DNA of 64,000 bases, taken from positions 930,001 through 994,000 of the forward strand of contig AP026164.1 in the NCBI GenBank assembly GCA_030295235.1. Reading direction: 5' to 3'. Below the pieces are notes generated by a model that searched no databases, was not told the origin of the DNA, and saw only the letters and a program-made list of their open reading frames with translations. The stretch comes from Fistulifera solaris. Its lineage: Eukaryota > Bacillariophyta > Bacillariophyceae > Naviculales > Stauroneidaceae. Made by a program: the position numbers and the translations under genes. The stretch's first letter is position 1. The number at the start of each line of letters is the position of its first letter. Of the stretch, positions 46,053 to 57,201 are shown one piece after another.

Positions 46053-46928
46053 ATGAGAAGGTCTTCACACTCAACACGGACATGGTTATTCTTCATTGGC
46101 GGGTCCCTATTGTGGGCTACCTGTCGAGCGTTTATCTTCTCTCGTGAATCATGTACCGGTACTCGTCGAAACTTAATCCTCCATATGGTGGATCCCTGGA
46201 ATGAAAAGCAATCATCATTGCCAATTGTATTCGGTGAAAGCCAGCCTTTGAAAATAAACGGCGCCGACGCCACCGACGCTTCACAATTTGGAATGTCCGT
46301 TTCTCGAAACGACAAACCAAATGTTACCCAATTTCGACAACGCAATCTTGTCGTCGCCATCATGGCCATCGCTTTGGCGATCGGTCAATATGCCTGGCAG
46401 TTTACTCATCCGGTGACACCCGTTTCCTTGTTGATGCAGATGACACAAGAATCGAGCGCTCCACAAATCATCGGAACCAACAACAAACCCACATTGGTCG
46501 ATTTTTGGGCACCCTGGTGTGAAAACTGTCGCATCATGGCCCCGACACTCCGTGCTCTGCATGAGGAGTACAAAGATCAAATCAATTTCGTTACTATCAA
46601 CGCCGACGCTACGGATCGAAATCCATGGCCTTTGATCAATGCTTTTGGTGTCGATGCTATCCCGCACTTGGCACTGGTGAATGCACAAGGTGATGTCGAG
46701 ACAGCATTGATCGGCCTAGTACCCAAGAGTATATTATCGGCGGATTTGGACGTTTTGCTTCGGAATGCTGCACTCAATTGTCCGCCTTCTGCGACCAGTA
46801 GCAGTATGGAATCCTCTTTGGAGAGTACGACATCGCTCATGTGCACGGAACGTAAAGAACTACCTTACCAAATGCTAGACGCCTTCCAAGGAAGACCGGA
46901 ACAGCGAAGGGTGCGATTCGATCCGTAA
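46053..46928 (+). CDS. HCF164: Thylakoid thioredoxin-like protein, HCF164/TxlA type
   Basis: An intact 291-residue frame. The N-terminus is a signal peptide ending LWATCRAFIFS, which fits the plastid-type A-F cleavage, followed by a basic stretch. One membrane helix (LVVAIMAIALAIGQYAWQF) anchors a thioredoxin domain with the redox motif WAPWCENCRIMAP, then INFVTINADA, AFGVDAIPHLALVNAQG (cis-Pro) and ETALIGLVPK, as in HCF164. HCF164 takes reducing power from CcdA across the thylakoid membrane to haem and cytochrome b6f assembly. The C-terminal extension of about 60 residues is Ser-rich and unlike plant HCF164. Alternative: another thylakoid thioredoxin-like paralogue. Confidence 0.82.
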   Translation: MRRSSHSTRTWLFFIGGSLLWATCRAFIFSRESCTGTRRNLILHMVDPWNEKQSSLPIVFGESQPLKINGADATDASQFGMSVSRNDKPNVTQFRQRNLVVAIMAIALAIGQYAWQFTHPVTPVSLLMQMTQESSAPQIIGTNNKPTLVDFWAPWCENCRIMAPTLRALHEEYKDQINFVTINADATDRNPWPLINAFGVDAIPHLALVNAQGDVETALIGLVPKSILSADLDVLLRNAALNCPPSATSSSMESSLESTTSLMCTERKELPYQMLDAFQGRPEQRRVRFDP

Positions 46929-47007
46929 GTATTATTTTAGAGAGAAAAAAAAACAGTCATATAATTAGTGCTACTGCTAAAAGCAAAGAGTGTTAGTTGA
47001 TGTAAAT

Positions 47008-47741
47008 CTATTTGACAGGAGCTGCTTTCGCTTTCTTGGCAGGAGCCTTTGCAGCCTTCTTTTTCTTGGCATTGTTGATTAGAGGATTCAATTCCTCGAC
47101 TACTTTAGCGGTAATATTGTCAACATTGATTTCAACTTCATCTTCCGTAGCGTTTCGCTTCAAGGCTTGAGGACATTTCTGCTCGAGCTCCACTAAAACG
47201 CGACCTAGATCTTCCTTACTAATTTGAAAGAGTGATTTCGCAAAATTGCGTCGATCCTGTAAACTGAGCTTGCCAGTCGTGTCTTCTTTCGAGGGAGGCG
47301 CCGGTGCCGCCATGCGACAATCTTTGAGCAACGCGGTGTATTGCTTGTCCCATTTCTCTTGCAAATCTTTGGCGAGAGTGTAGAAATCGGATCCGTCGGC
47401 ATTATAGGTCATGCAGTTACGCCACACGAGCCTCACGTCTTCGTTCACCTGATAGAGCGTCTGGTAATGGTCTTTCTTTTCAAGCGCGTTTTGATCGTTC
47501 CCAAGTCCATCGGGTGTTTGATGATGTGCGGGTAATCTGTCAGGCCTTTTGATTAAACGAAACGAATAGAGACGTAGCTATTCAGCAACACAACACCCTA
47601 ACAATAAGTAAATCAAACCGTGCACATACCGTAGGCCTTCCAATCTACTGGAACACGGAAGGGTTCCGCTTCGGGGCGATTGTAAAAACTATCGACCAAC
47701 TTCATCGTCCGATTCCAATCTTCTTCCGAAGGTGCTGACAT
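47008..47741 (-). CDS. BET-like protein: bromodomain plus NET domain
   Basis: Exon 1 (47741-47640) encodes MSAPSEEDWNRTMKLV and PFRVPVDWKAYG. A 103-nt intron (47537-47639) follows, and exon 2 (47536-47008) starts DYPHIIKHPMDLGTIK, the classic bromodomain ZA/B helix block, then CMTYNADGSDFYTLAK with the acetyl-lysine Asn. A NET-type helical domain follows (LSLQDRRNFAKSLFQIS and a VDNIT motif), ending in a Lys/Ala-rich tail (KKKKAAKAPAKKAK). It would read acetylated histones in the nucleus. With about 212 residues it has one bromodomain only. The frame breaks at a T4 run on the plus strand (47489-47492); one added base restores GTIKNALEKKDHYQTLYQ. Confidence 0.88.
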
Positions 47742-48074
47742 GATGTTGTCTGTGATGAAGTAGTTTTTGAGTGAAACTAATAACAAGAGCACTTGAATGA
47801 TTGCTCTCACTTTGTCGGCTCTTTTTTAGCTTTCATAGCTTTCAGGGGGGAAATATCGCGGTTATTTTTTCGGCGCTTGATCTGCAATTTTGTTCGCATA
47901 AGGTTTAGGGCAAATAAGTGCCGGTATGACGCTACAATCAGGTAGAAGTAATTTCGCGACTGCATTTCAGTCACGTCCCTTGTATGGAATTATCCCACCG
48001 CGACGCCAAGCAACGCGAAGATCGAGAGACGAAAGGATAATCAATTTGCACTAATACGTAGTAAGAATAAGACA
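47742..48074. other. Divergent promoter of the BET-like and PDZ genes
   Basis: No gene supported. Confidence 0.4.
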
Positions 48075-48467
48075 ATGAGCTGTAGATTATTATTATTCTT
48101 AACTTCTATCCTGTTGAGCTCCTCGAGTGCATTTATCATCCCCAAGTGTCGAGGAAGCGGTACCGCTTGTCGGATCAGCAGTGGATTTTCTTTTCGAGAC
48201 GACAATCAGATTCTCATATCCGCCCAGAAACCGCTGGGTCTGATTTTAGAAGAACAAGAAGATGCCTCTATAGCAGTCGTCGAAATGAACGAAACTGGAT
48301 CCGCGGCAAAAGCGGGTGTCCAAATTGGTGACGTGCTTTTGTCGGTACAAAATGCTTCTGTTGAAAACGTTTCTCTCGAACAAGCCATGACTTACATCGC
48401 ACAATCCCCCAGGGTAGTCAATCTTCGTTTTGTGCGGGCTATTCAAAGTCGCAATACTGGTCAATAA
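48075..48467 (+). CDS. Plastid-targeted PDZ domain protein
   Basis: An intact 130-residue frame. The signal peptide MSCRLLLFLTSILLSSSSAF ends in SSAFIIP, the A-F type cleavage motif of diatom plastid proteins. The mature part is one PDZ domain: KPLGLILEEQEDASIAVVEM (carboxylate-binding loop GLIL), GSAAKAGVQIGDVLLSVQNA and VNLRFVRAI. Single-PDZ plastid proteins of this size may act as adaptors for proteases or photosystem assembly; the target is not known. Confidence 0.75.
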   Translation: MSCRLLLFLTSILLSSSSAFIIPKCRGSGTACRISSGFSFRDDNQILISAQKPLGLILEEQEDASIAVVEMNETGSAAKAGVQIGDVLLSVQNASVENVSLEQAMTYIAQSPRVVNLRFVRAIQSRNTGQ

Positions 48468-49237
48468 TATTGTTAGAAGCATAGGAGAGCACCTGGTTTC
48501 CATAGACACCGCGGGTTTATCCTCTTGATAAGGAGCAAAACACTGAATCTGAGTTTGCTTGACGGGAATGTTCGAGTCACAGCGACAGAGTTGCTAATTC
48601 ACATCCAAAGATTTGCCCGCTAATTCCTTGCTATTTTTGAACCTGCTCACGACAGATCGTGCGTTGTCTACTGCGTAGAGGCGCAGCTTTTGTAGTAACT
48701 TTTGCGGGAACTAGCAGAGCGATGGATCGCATGTTAAAATTAGTCTTGATTTGATATATTTTCGTGAAACATGGAAATCCTTTTGGTTGATAGACTCGAA
48801 GGTGTTTCTCCCTAGAGAGAGCAGGCCATGGCCGGAATCGCAAAAGCATCTCAACCTTCGGCTTGCCCCAAAATATTGCTTGTTTATTTTTTAAGCTACC
48901 TTTCCAACGATGCGTCCTTGGCAAAACTAGAGTCAAAGTCGGAATCGCCAATCACCTAAGCGGATTCGAGCGAAAGGGACCTTGCGATAGGCAGCTAAAC
49001 AGTTTTTTAATAGGCTTCGCAAGAATAGAGTATATCATCCACCCCAAAAGTATACGCGTTAGAGTGACAGCTGATGTATCGTTCAAACCAGTCAACTCTC
49101 TCCAATGCGACGATGATGACGCGAGAGTATTCCGAAAGTAATTCTCGATGTGAAAACACTTACTACTTGTAGAACCTCAGAACAGGCTTCTTCATACGTC
49201 TGACTTGTTGAAGACGGGACGAGTACGACACATCCTG
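48468..49237. other. Spacer between convergent PDZ and UPF0489 genes
   Basis: No certain gene. A 106-codon minus-strand frame (48631-48951) and a 92-codon plus-strand frame (48863-49141) overlap, are basic and featureless, and are not called. Confidence 0.4.
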
Positions 49238-50385
49238 TCAATTCGAGAAAGTAGACCCTTCCCATTCCCCGTAGTCCCTAACTAGTTGAAAACGACAATG
49301 ATCGGCACCCATAGGCGAACGGCAGCCACAGTATTTCTCGTGAAGAATGTTCAACACGAATTCTTGAAGGTCTTCCGTAACGCTAGCCGGGTGAAGCCTT
49401 CGAGGCTACTCCTCGCTACGGAAATAAAGAATGGACAAGCAACCGGCAAATACTTCGAAAAGTGGTGCAATCGTTCGGTCATGCAGTTGCTGTTACAACC
49501 ATCGTGGGGCATAGTAAGGATATTTGCCAAATCATTGGGTAAGGCTTTTCCGTCGATGCAATGTTGTTGTATCACAGTGACCAACTCAACCACATCTTCC
49601 TTTTCTTCAAAGAACGCAGCCATTTTCATCATGTGTTCCTGTGATTCGGGCCTTGCTATAATGTCATTCCAACAGGATTGAAAGCGTTGCATCCACTGAA
49701 TATGATCCGACGACGTTGGATTGCCGTAATTGCGACATGGTATAGATCGATGCAAGAGACGGGCTAGTTGTTTGTCTTCGACAAACGGGTTGTGACAATA
49801 AAAGTAATCCAAGCAAACATCTAAGCCGTATATTGGCTGGAGTCGTTCCTGATAAGGAACGGGACTGACGAGCAACTGCAGTTCTTGTGGCAAGAGCAAT
49901 TCCAATCGAACATCGTCATCGTCTTGATAATACGGAACCGACCAACTGACTTTAAGTAGTGCATCGTGTGGCAAATCGAGAAACGATTCGACGTGCGTAT
50001 TGTCGGTAGGACTCCATGCGCCTACTTGAAGAGTGAAATCTCCGTCGGGAAGCTGTTGCATGGACGTTTGGAGAGGACGGATCCATTGAATGTGCTGTAG
50101 TCGCGCCGCCAATACCAAAGGCAATATCCATTCTGCAATACCGGAGGGTGTAGCATCGAGCGCATCATAGAGGGTTTCATGATCATGAAGAGTGTCATGT
50201 GGACGAAAACAGTGCTTTGCGGGACAGCGAGGACACGCGAGATCGGGATGGGCGTCCCAGTGCAGCAAGGACCACGAATTAAGGAGAGGCTTCTGACGAC
50301 GCAAAAGGAAATGAATATGTTCGAGAACGTGATGATGTGATTCGACGATAATGATCGGGATTTTCGGTGAGGTGCTCTTCGTCAT
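49238..50385 (-). CDS. UPF0489 (C5orf22-like) protein
   Basis: The start at 50385 gives PIIIVESHHHVLEHIHFL, with LLHWDAHPDLACP (conserved HxDxHPDL of UPF0489), LYDALDATPSGIAEWILPLV and the GLDVCLDYFYCHNPF block (DxDxDFF-type). Family members are uncharacterised arginase-fold-like proteins, and the conserved D/H pattern suggests metal binding. The frame breaks at a G3 run on the plus strand (49389-49391). Adding one base gives GFTPASVTEDLQEFVLNIL and extends the protein to a stop at 49238-49240, for about 382 residues. ORF prediction alone would truncate it at 49351. Function unknown. Confidence 0.82.
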
Positions 50386-50948
50386 GGCGGCATTCTTTTT
50401 TACGTTTTCGTCCTATATTTATTGTGATGCACTACAGATATTGCAAGTTTAAATACTCAGTCATTGTAGCACAAGGGTCTTTTGCAGGATGAAAAGAGTT
50501 TGACGATCACCTTCTTTAGCAAGAGGAGCGCTGTCAATTATCATCTACTACGTATCATCGCTTGTCATCGGTGAAAGGTGGAATGAATGAATAATGTTGA
50601 CGCTCCCTTGTAAGGTTAGGAGTTAGGACGGAGGTAGGCAGGCGTCGAACGGAAATCGTAACGCTACCCACATGATCCGTTTCATCTCTTTAATCGCAAT
50701 AGTAATCTAGATATGACTTTTTGTCTCTCGCTCGAACTGTTCTTCCCCATGCTTTACGGTACCCGGTACCGGTACTTAATGTTGAAAGGTGGACGACGAC
50801 GGCTTTGATTTAGCGCTTGGCGGCCAACATCTCATAAACGGTCCGAATACCTCGTAAAGTCTATCAAACATCAAACAGGCTGCTAGTGAACGCTTGTGCA
50901 TTGTTGCTACTGTAATAATCCATTTACAGTGCTTCTTCTGACAAAAGA
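50386..50948. other. Divergent promoter of the UPF0489 and sulfate-activation genes
   Basis: No gene supported. A compound palindrome ggtacccggtaccggtac lies at 50759-50776, about 170 bp upstream of the start of the fusion gene. Confidence 0.5.
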
Positions 50949-53900
50949 ATGGCAAAGTACGCCTACGCGCCGTTGTCAATTGTAAGTTTGCCGATTTTAA
51001 TTTCAATACACGTCTTTCTCGACGGCAGTTTGTCTCATTGTGTCATTTTCCGTGTTGCAGGACGAAGCGCGTCGCCGTCGTTCCTCCAATGATTTACCAC
51101 AACAAGCTCAAGATGATGACGCTCTTGTTCAAGAGCGTATGCCCATGTGTATCGGAATTTGTGTTCTCCTCGCCATTGTGTACGTATTGAGTCGAACCGG
51201 CGATCGCGATGCCATTGCTGTACAACCGCACAACAATGTTCGCGTGGAAAATCACCCGCAACTAGTTCCTACAGCACAGACTACGAACGACGATGACTGG
51301 GATGCATCCGCGCCTACCAAGAGCGCCGCCAAGCCGAGTAAGACACCCAGCGATAGCGTCTGCCACTGCGATCTAAGTCCCGACGAAGCCATGGGCGTAC
51401 TACGAGAACAAGCTCTCAGTCGCACGACACCTCATATTATTGAATGCGCCGCAGCCGATGCGGGGAAATCACAGGCGGCTTGCCATTTGCCCTCTGCGGA
51501 GCGTTTCGCGGCGCTCGGACAGAAGGGAGCGACTTTGTGGATGACTGGCTGCAGTGGAGCGGGCAAAACGACCATCGCGACGGCTCTCGAAGAGCAACTC
51601 GTCAAATATTATGGAAAACACGTGTATCGATTGGATGGTGATAACTTGAGGACGGGACTCAACCGTGATTTGGGGTTCAGTGCGGCCGATCGGGCCGAGT
51701 CGGTTCGTCGAACGGGAGAATTAGCGACACTCTTTGCCGATGCGGGTGTCATTACCCTGGTGGGATTGATTTCGCCGTATGCCGAAGATCGAGATGCGGT
51801 GCGAAAGCGTCATGAGGAGCAAAATATTCCATTCTATGAAGTCTTTTTGGACGTGCCGGTGGATGAACTAAAGAAGCGTGATCCGAAGGGTCAGTACGCG
51901 CGAGTCGAATCGGGTGAATTGAAACACTTCACCTGCATTGATGATCGTTATGATCCTCCAGTCAAACCAGAAATTACTCTCAAGACACATCAACTAGCGA
52001 TTGAAGAATCAGTCAATATTTTGTTGCGACGTCTCGAGCGGGATGGTATTCTTATGGGAGCACCGAAACTGGCTCCTCCTGGACTGCCGAATCCGGATGG
52101 TGATGTCATTGTCGATCTACATGTCCCGGAACATTTGCGAGAACAACGTCGAGCGGAAGCGGGAGACATTACCAAAGGTTCTTATCACAGACATTGATCT
52201 GAACTGGTTGCAAACGGTCGGAGAAGGTTGGGCAAGTCCTCTCAAAGGTTTCATGAGAGAAGGAACCTTATTGGAAACGCTGCATTTTAACTCGATCTTA
52301 ACAGATCCCTTCAATGTGACGGGCAATATTGATCGCCATGAAAAGAAGACGAATTTCGATCAGTTCCCCGAGCATCTGCCGCACAACCGTGTCAGCATGC
52401 CCATTCCGATCACTTTGGCATGTACTGCTTTTACCAAGACTGCTATTGAAAAATCCGGCAAGTCGGCTGTGGCGCTTGTCACACAAATGGGTGAAACCGT
52501 TGCCATTCTGCGTGATCCGGAAATATACAACAACCGCAAAGAGGAGATTGTGACGCGGATGTACGGTGTCATCGACTTTGATCATCCATATGTGAAGCAC
52601 ATCTATTCTGGTGGAGACTACTTGATTGGAGGAGAAGTGGAACTACTTGATCGCATTCGGTACAATGATGGTTTGGATCAGTGGCGCAAAACTGCTTCGG
52701 AACTCCTGAAAGAATTTCAAGACAAAGGTGCGGATACGGTGTACGCCTTTCAAACTCGGAACCCGACGCATTCAGGGCACGCTTATCTGATGCGTTCAGC
52801 GGGGAAGATCTTCGAAAGAAAGGTTACCAGAAACCCGTCTTGTGGCTGAGCCCTCTCGGTGGATGGACAAAGGAAGATGACGTTCCTCTTGATGTCCGCG
52901 TTAAGCAACACGAACATGTTCTAAAAGCCGGAATGTCCCATCCTGGAGGACTTGACCCGGAAACAACCGTCCTGGCTATCTGGCCCGCTCCTATGGTGTA
53001 TGCTGGACCAACGGAAGTTCAATTTCATGCCAAATCGCGCCGTAGCGCTGGTGCCTCTTACTTTGTCGTCGGTCGCGACCCAGCTGGTATGAAGGGTTCA
53101 CCCAATGCCCTCGCTCATCCTGATGATGATCTGTATGACGGCGACCACGGACGCTATGTGCTACAATACTCTCCAGGTCTTCAAGGAATGCAAATGCTCA
53201 GTTTTGTAAAAGTCATGTACGACATTTCCGACAACGTCATGAAAGTACCCGACCCAAGTCGAATGCAAGACTTCATTAGCATCAGTGGGACGAAGATGCG
53301 TCTCTTAGCGCGTAATGGTGCAACACCTTGCAGTCCAACTAACATACCAACTGATCTTGTCGCGGCAAATTGCATTCCAAGTGGATTCATGGTCCCAGAT
53401 GGATGGGAAACTGTCGTCGATTACTATCGAAATATTGACGTGCCTAGTCGCTGGACGCCATGGTCAAAACCAATTGTGAACCCTCCCGCAGACGCGCAAA
53501 CCAAGTACAAAGGAAAGCTGGGATTCACTTCTTTTATGCTTAGAAGTACGGCGGTTGACTCGTATTGGCATGACGTACCGGTGCGTTCGGAGAAGGGTAA
53601 CTTTGTCATCAACATGGTAACAGAGATCCCTATGCACATGACGGCCAAAATGGAACTCAACAAAGAGTTACCACACAATCCAATTATGCAGGATTCCAAC
53701 GATGATGGTTCGACTCGATATTACACGTACGGAACTCCGTTCTTCAACTACGGTTTGATTCCTCAAACATGGGAGGATCCATCGTTGAGGTCGACTGATG
53801 GTTTCGGTGGAGACAACGATCCTCTGGATGTCATGGAAATCGGAATGCATCCATTGAAAATGGGCGGCATCGTCCCTTGCCGTGTCATTGGTTCGTTAGA

Positions 53901-54234
53901 ATTGATTGACGAAGGCGAGACCGACCACAAAATTCTTTGCATTGCCCTTTCCGATCCCGACGCTAATCGAATCAATTCGATTGAAGATCTAGAGAAAGTT
54001 AAACCAGGTCATGTTGATCGTTTGGTCGACTGGTTGAAGATGTACAAGACGAGCGATGGCAAGCCCGAAAACAAACTAGCTTCAGAAACACCTCGATCTG
54101 CGAAAGAAGCCATGATGGTAGTCAAGGAAATGCACGAACGCTGGAAAGCATTGTGTGGCAAGGGTGGCGATTTCACGCACACCGAAAAAACGAAGAGCTT
54201 GTGGTTGAACAGTCCGGGTTGCCGGGGTAGTTAA
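50949..54234 (+). CDS. Sulfate-activation fusion: APS kinase, ATP sulfurylase and inorganic pyrophosphatase
   Basis: Exon 1 (50949-50981, MAKYAYAPLSI) and a 79-nt intron (50982-51060) precede the main exon. A membrane helix (CIGICVLLAIVYVLS) lies near residue 50, then an adenylylsulfate kinase domain with P-loop GCSGAGKTTIAT, RLDGDNLRTGLNRDLGFS and FVDVPVDE-type motifs. ATP sulfurylase follows: GEGWASPLKGFMRE and QTRNPTHSGHAYL, with the QxRN and HxxH nucleotide motifs. A soluble family I pyrophosphatase ends it, with GDNDPLDVMEIG (DxDPxD metal site). PPi removal would pull ATP sulfurylase forward, so the three steps are coupled. About 1,080 residues. Two frame shifts: G3 at 52161-52163 (two expected, giving ETLPKVLITDIDLNW) and G4 at 52801-52804 (five expected). 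The fusion is known in heterokonts. Confidence 0.94.
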
Positions 54235-54297
54235 GAGCCACCCAGTCTATACTAAAAAATTGTGATGCTTCAAATTTTATGCATGCTGACTAAGATT

Positions 54298-55167
54298 CTA
54301 TATTCTTGGAAACAAGACTTCATTCAACACTCTTTGCGTCCATTCTTCTCCATACAACGACTTGAGCATGGGTTTCGCGGGATCGTTTGCCAGTCTGTAC
54401 TCGATATAATTCGTCTGTCGATTGAGCGATTTTGTTGCCGGCCGTGAAAGTAACTGAACGTAAATATTCAAGTGTTCTCGAGCGGCTTCGAGTAAGTGAG
54501 TTTGCATTCGTTCAACAGGGTCTTTTACGTCTTCTCCGAACCTAGTCCATAGAGAATACTTCGAAACATACTGTTGCACAGCTTCTGGCATTTCTCCTCC
54601 CCATGGGAACCGTGAAGCTATTTGTTGATTTTCGTACCAATCTCGCCAATGCTCAGCATAATTATCCGACCCACTCATAGGTTGAGCATCGAGTAGTAGC
54701 AAGTGCCGCCCGCCTGGTAAACTAACAAAATCACAACTCCACACGGGCCAATCTGACAATCGGTCTGGGAACACGACCAGATTGAGCACTTGCGGCACTT
54801 CGGGTGCCTCCAGTAAAGCCAGACGCGCGTAACGGACGGGACCAGTTGTGGCACTCAAAGCTCTGGTTTCGATGTGGACATTTTTTGCAAAGTTTGTGGA
54901 TAATATCTCGTCATAATGAACCTCGGATAACTCGGGGAATGACTTGGAAATAACATTCCAAGCCATCTCTGCAATCGGTCTATACAGTCCTTCCACCTTG
55001 TTTTCTTCTTCTTTGTTATGATTCGGATTGTTGGACGTTGCTCGAATCGGTGGCCGAGGAATAGATTGACGATGAAGAAAAGACGATGCAAATCGGCCCA
55101 TCACAATCGCGACGATGAATATGAACACAGGAAATGACGCTGCTTTAGAGTTTCGCTTCTTCATCAT
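54298..55167 (-). CDS. Ferredoxin-dependent bilin reductase (HY2/PcyA/PebA/PebB family)
   Basis: An intact 289-residue frame. The N-terminus is a signal peptide with FASSFLHRQS, a plastid-type cleavage context, so the enzyme is probably in the plastid, where ferredoxin is available. Family motifs are VRYARLALLEAPEVPQVLNL, LVVFPDRLSDWPVWSCDFVS (the segment that binds the bilin) and LLLDAQPM, then LFPRI at the end. The enzymes reduce biliverdin to phytochromobilin, phycocyanobilin or phycoerythrobilin. The exact product cannot be told. Diatoms lack phycobilisomes, so the product is probably a phytochrome chromophore or serves another role. Confidence 0.85.
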   Translation of the reverse strand: MMKKRNSKAASFPVFIFIVAIVMGRFASSFLHRQSIPRPPIRATSNNPNHNKEEENKVEGLYRPIAEMAWNVISKSFPELSEVHYDEILSTNFAKNVHIETRALSATTGPVRYARLALLEAPEVPQVLNLVVFPDRLSDWPVWSCDFVSLPGGRHLLLLDAQPMSGSDNYAEHWRDWYENQQIASRFPWGGEMPEAVQQYVSKYSLWTRFGEDVKDPVERMQTHLLEAAREHLNIYVQLLSRPATKSLNRQTNYIEYRLANDPAKPMLKSLYGEEWTQRVLNEVLFPRI

Positions 55168-55750
55168 TGCTCTCTTTAGTCTTAAGGAATCCGTTGGCCT
55201 TGTTTTGTATTAGGTACGTTGTTTTATAACTCGGTAACTGTCAAGTACTGTAATGATGAATGAATGATACAAGATACTTGTACAACCTCATTTTTTATGC
55301 TTGTTCGTCTGCTCGTCGCGTAAAAAAAAAACGCAGAAAGTGCTTCGTGACTGACGACTTAGTCTTGGTATCCGGTCTGTTAGCCGTCCGTATGCATCGT
55401 GATGATGCATGACGAGATGATGAATGATGACGGCGGCCGATGCAGAGGAGAAACGTCGACACAACCAAAATGCACTAGAGAAAAAAGTGAAGTGCCATGT
55501 CGCACCGACTGTTATTTTTCGTCACCACCTGCACACACGCTCGCTCCCGTTGATTACTTACTTTTCGACAGTGCAAAACTGCAACGTGCCGATCAAAAAC
55601 GCAACCTCGTCTTTTTCGCCCTTTCGACGACCACGGAACCGAGGAAAACAGAAAACGTGGCCTGCCTCATCCGGATCCTCCTTGCGGAAGACAACCTCAT
55701 TGTGTCTCTCCCGTGTCGCGTTCCCTATAATTCAAAAAAACTGAGCAACG
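55168..55750. other. Divergent promoter of the bilin reductase and desaturase genes
   Basis: No gene supported; open frames here look like chance. An A9 tract at about 55323-55331 and an atgatgcatgacgagatgatg stretch near 55400 are visible. Confidence 0.4.
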
Positions 55751-57039
55751 ATGTGCCGCAAACCGGTAGAATTAACTCCTAAACCCACTGCTCCGCTCGC
55801 AGAGCACGATGCGTGGCTCGCCAAGTTTGATTATGAAGGTTTTACGACCGAAATACGCGCTTTGGGCAAGAGGCTTGAAGCCGAGCAAGGAGAGAAGGAC
55901 GTAAATCACTTGAACAAGATGATCTTCTGGTCAAACAGCTTTGCTACTATCGGCTTTCTGACCGCTGGTTTCAGCGTCAATGCCATTACAATCTTCTGCA
56001 TCTCTACTTTTATTTTCACTCGTTGGGCTTGCATTGCTCATCACACGTGCCATGGAGGTTATCAAAACTGCCATCCGAATTTGGATCGCTGGTCTCGTTT
56101 TAAATTTGGTCTCGGTACATTTTGGAGGCGTTACAATGACTTCTTCGACTGGATGCTTCCGGAAGCCTGGAATGTGGAGCACAACAATCGCCACCACTAC
56201 AATCTTTCCGAACTCACCGATCCAGATTTGGTTGAGAACAACACCAAACTGCTGCGTGAACTCAATGTCCCTAGTTTCATGAAGTATCCCATGGTAGTCT
56301 TCTTCATGTGCACTTGGAAATGGTTTTATTACAGTGCCAACACCTTCAAGGAACTAAAACTAGCGCAGTGGCGCCGCGAAGGACGCAAGATCCCTGAGGG
56401 TATTGTCCCGGAGGACCAGATTACCGTCAAGTCCGTCATCTTTGGTCAGAATCCTTTCTATTCTCTTGCGGAGTACTTCACAGTCGTCTTTGGTCCGTAT
56501 TTTATTATGCACTTCCTCGTAGGTCCTATTCCCTGGTACTTTCTCGGTGAGTATCTTGACGGATACACGGGACGACAAATGTTCATGACGGCTTTGACAA
56601 ATCTTGTCTTGGCCGACGTTCTATCCAACATGCACGCCTTCTTGTGCGTGGTGACAAATCACGCTGGAGACGACATGTACCGCTTCCGTAACGCTTGCCG
56701 TCCGTACTCGGGATCATTCTTTTGCGTCAAGTCTTGGCGTCCGCCAACTACGACATGGGAACGGACTTGATCGACTTTTTTCATGCGTACCTGAATTATC
56801 AGGTAGAGCACCATTTGTGGCCGAGCTTGAGCATGAAGAGTTACCAACTTGCGGCACCGGAAGTTCAAGCGATTTGCAAGAAATACGGAGTCCCCTACAC
56901 GAAGCACAATGTATTCTGGCGTCTGAAGAAAACTGTTGATATTATGGTGGGAAACACAAGTATGCGTTGGTTCCCAGAGGAGTATGAGGCTTTGCTTCTC
57001 GAAAAGGACGCTCAAATGGAAGAAATCAAAACCAAGTAG
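55751..57039 (+). CDS. Membrane fatty acid desaturase, front-end-like, without cytochrome b5 domain
   Basis: About 430 residues with three histidine boxes: HHTCHGG, EHNNRHHY and QVEHHLWP. The last has Gln in first position, the front-end (delta-4/5/6/8) desaturase signature. The N-terminus (MCRKPVELTPKPTAPLAEHD) lacks the HPGG motif of the cytochrome b5 domain that most such desaturases carry, so electrons must come from a separate partner. There are four or more membrane helices. The frame breaks at a T4 run (56720-56723). A fifth T gives GSFFLRQVLASANYDMGTD and continues to the third histidine box, so this is probably an assembly error. The position specificity cannot be told. Confidence 0.85.
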
Positions 57040-57201
57040 AGCTCTCACACTCTATGTATGAATTAGGGCTAATGAACTAAAGAATAACAACCAGATATTT
57101 GACTTTGGTGAAATAGACAGAAATAGAGAAAGTCGATTCCGCATCCGTGGGATTGGTGCCTCGGGCTGCTCAAATTGCAGAAAATGTTGGTTTGTTACAT
57201 C

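Noticed and set aside
48631-49141. Overlapping open frames of 106 and 92 codons on opposite strands
   Set aside because: Both are basic and featureless, neither shows a domain or splice signals, and they lie between convergent genes.
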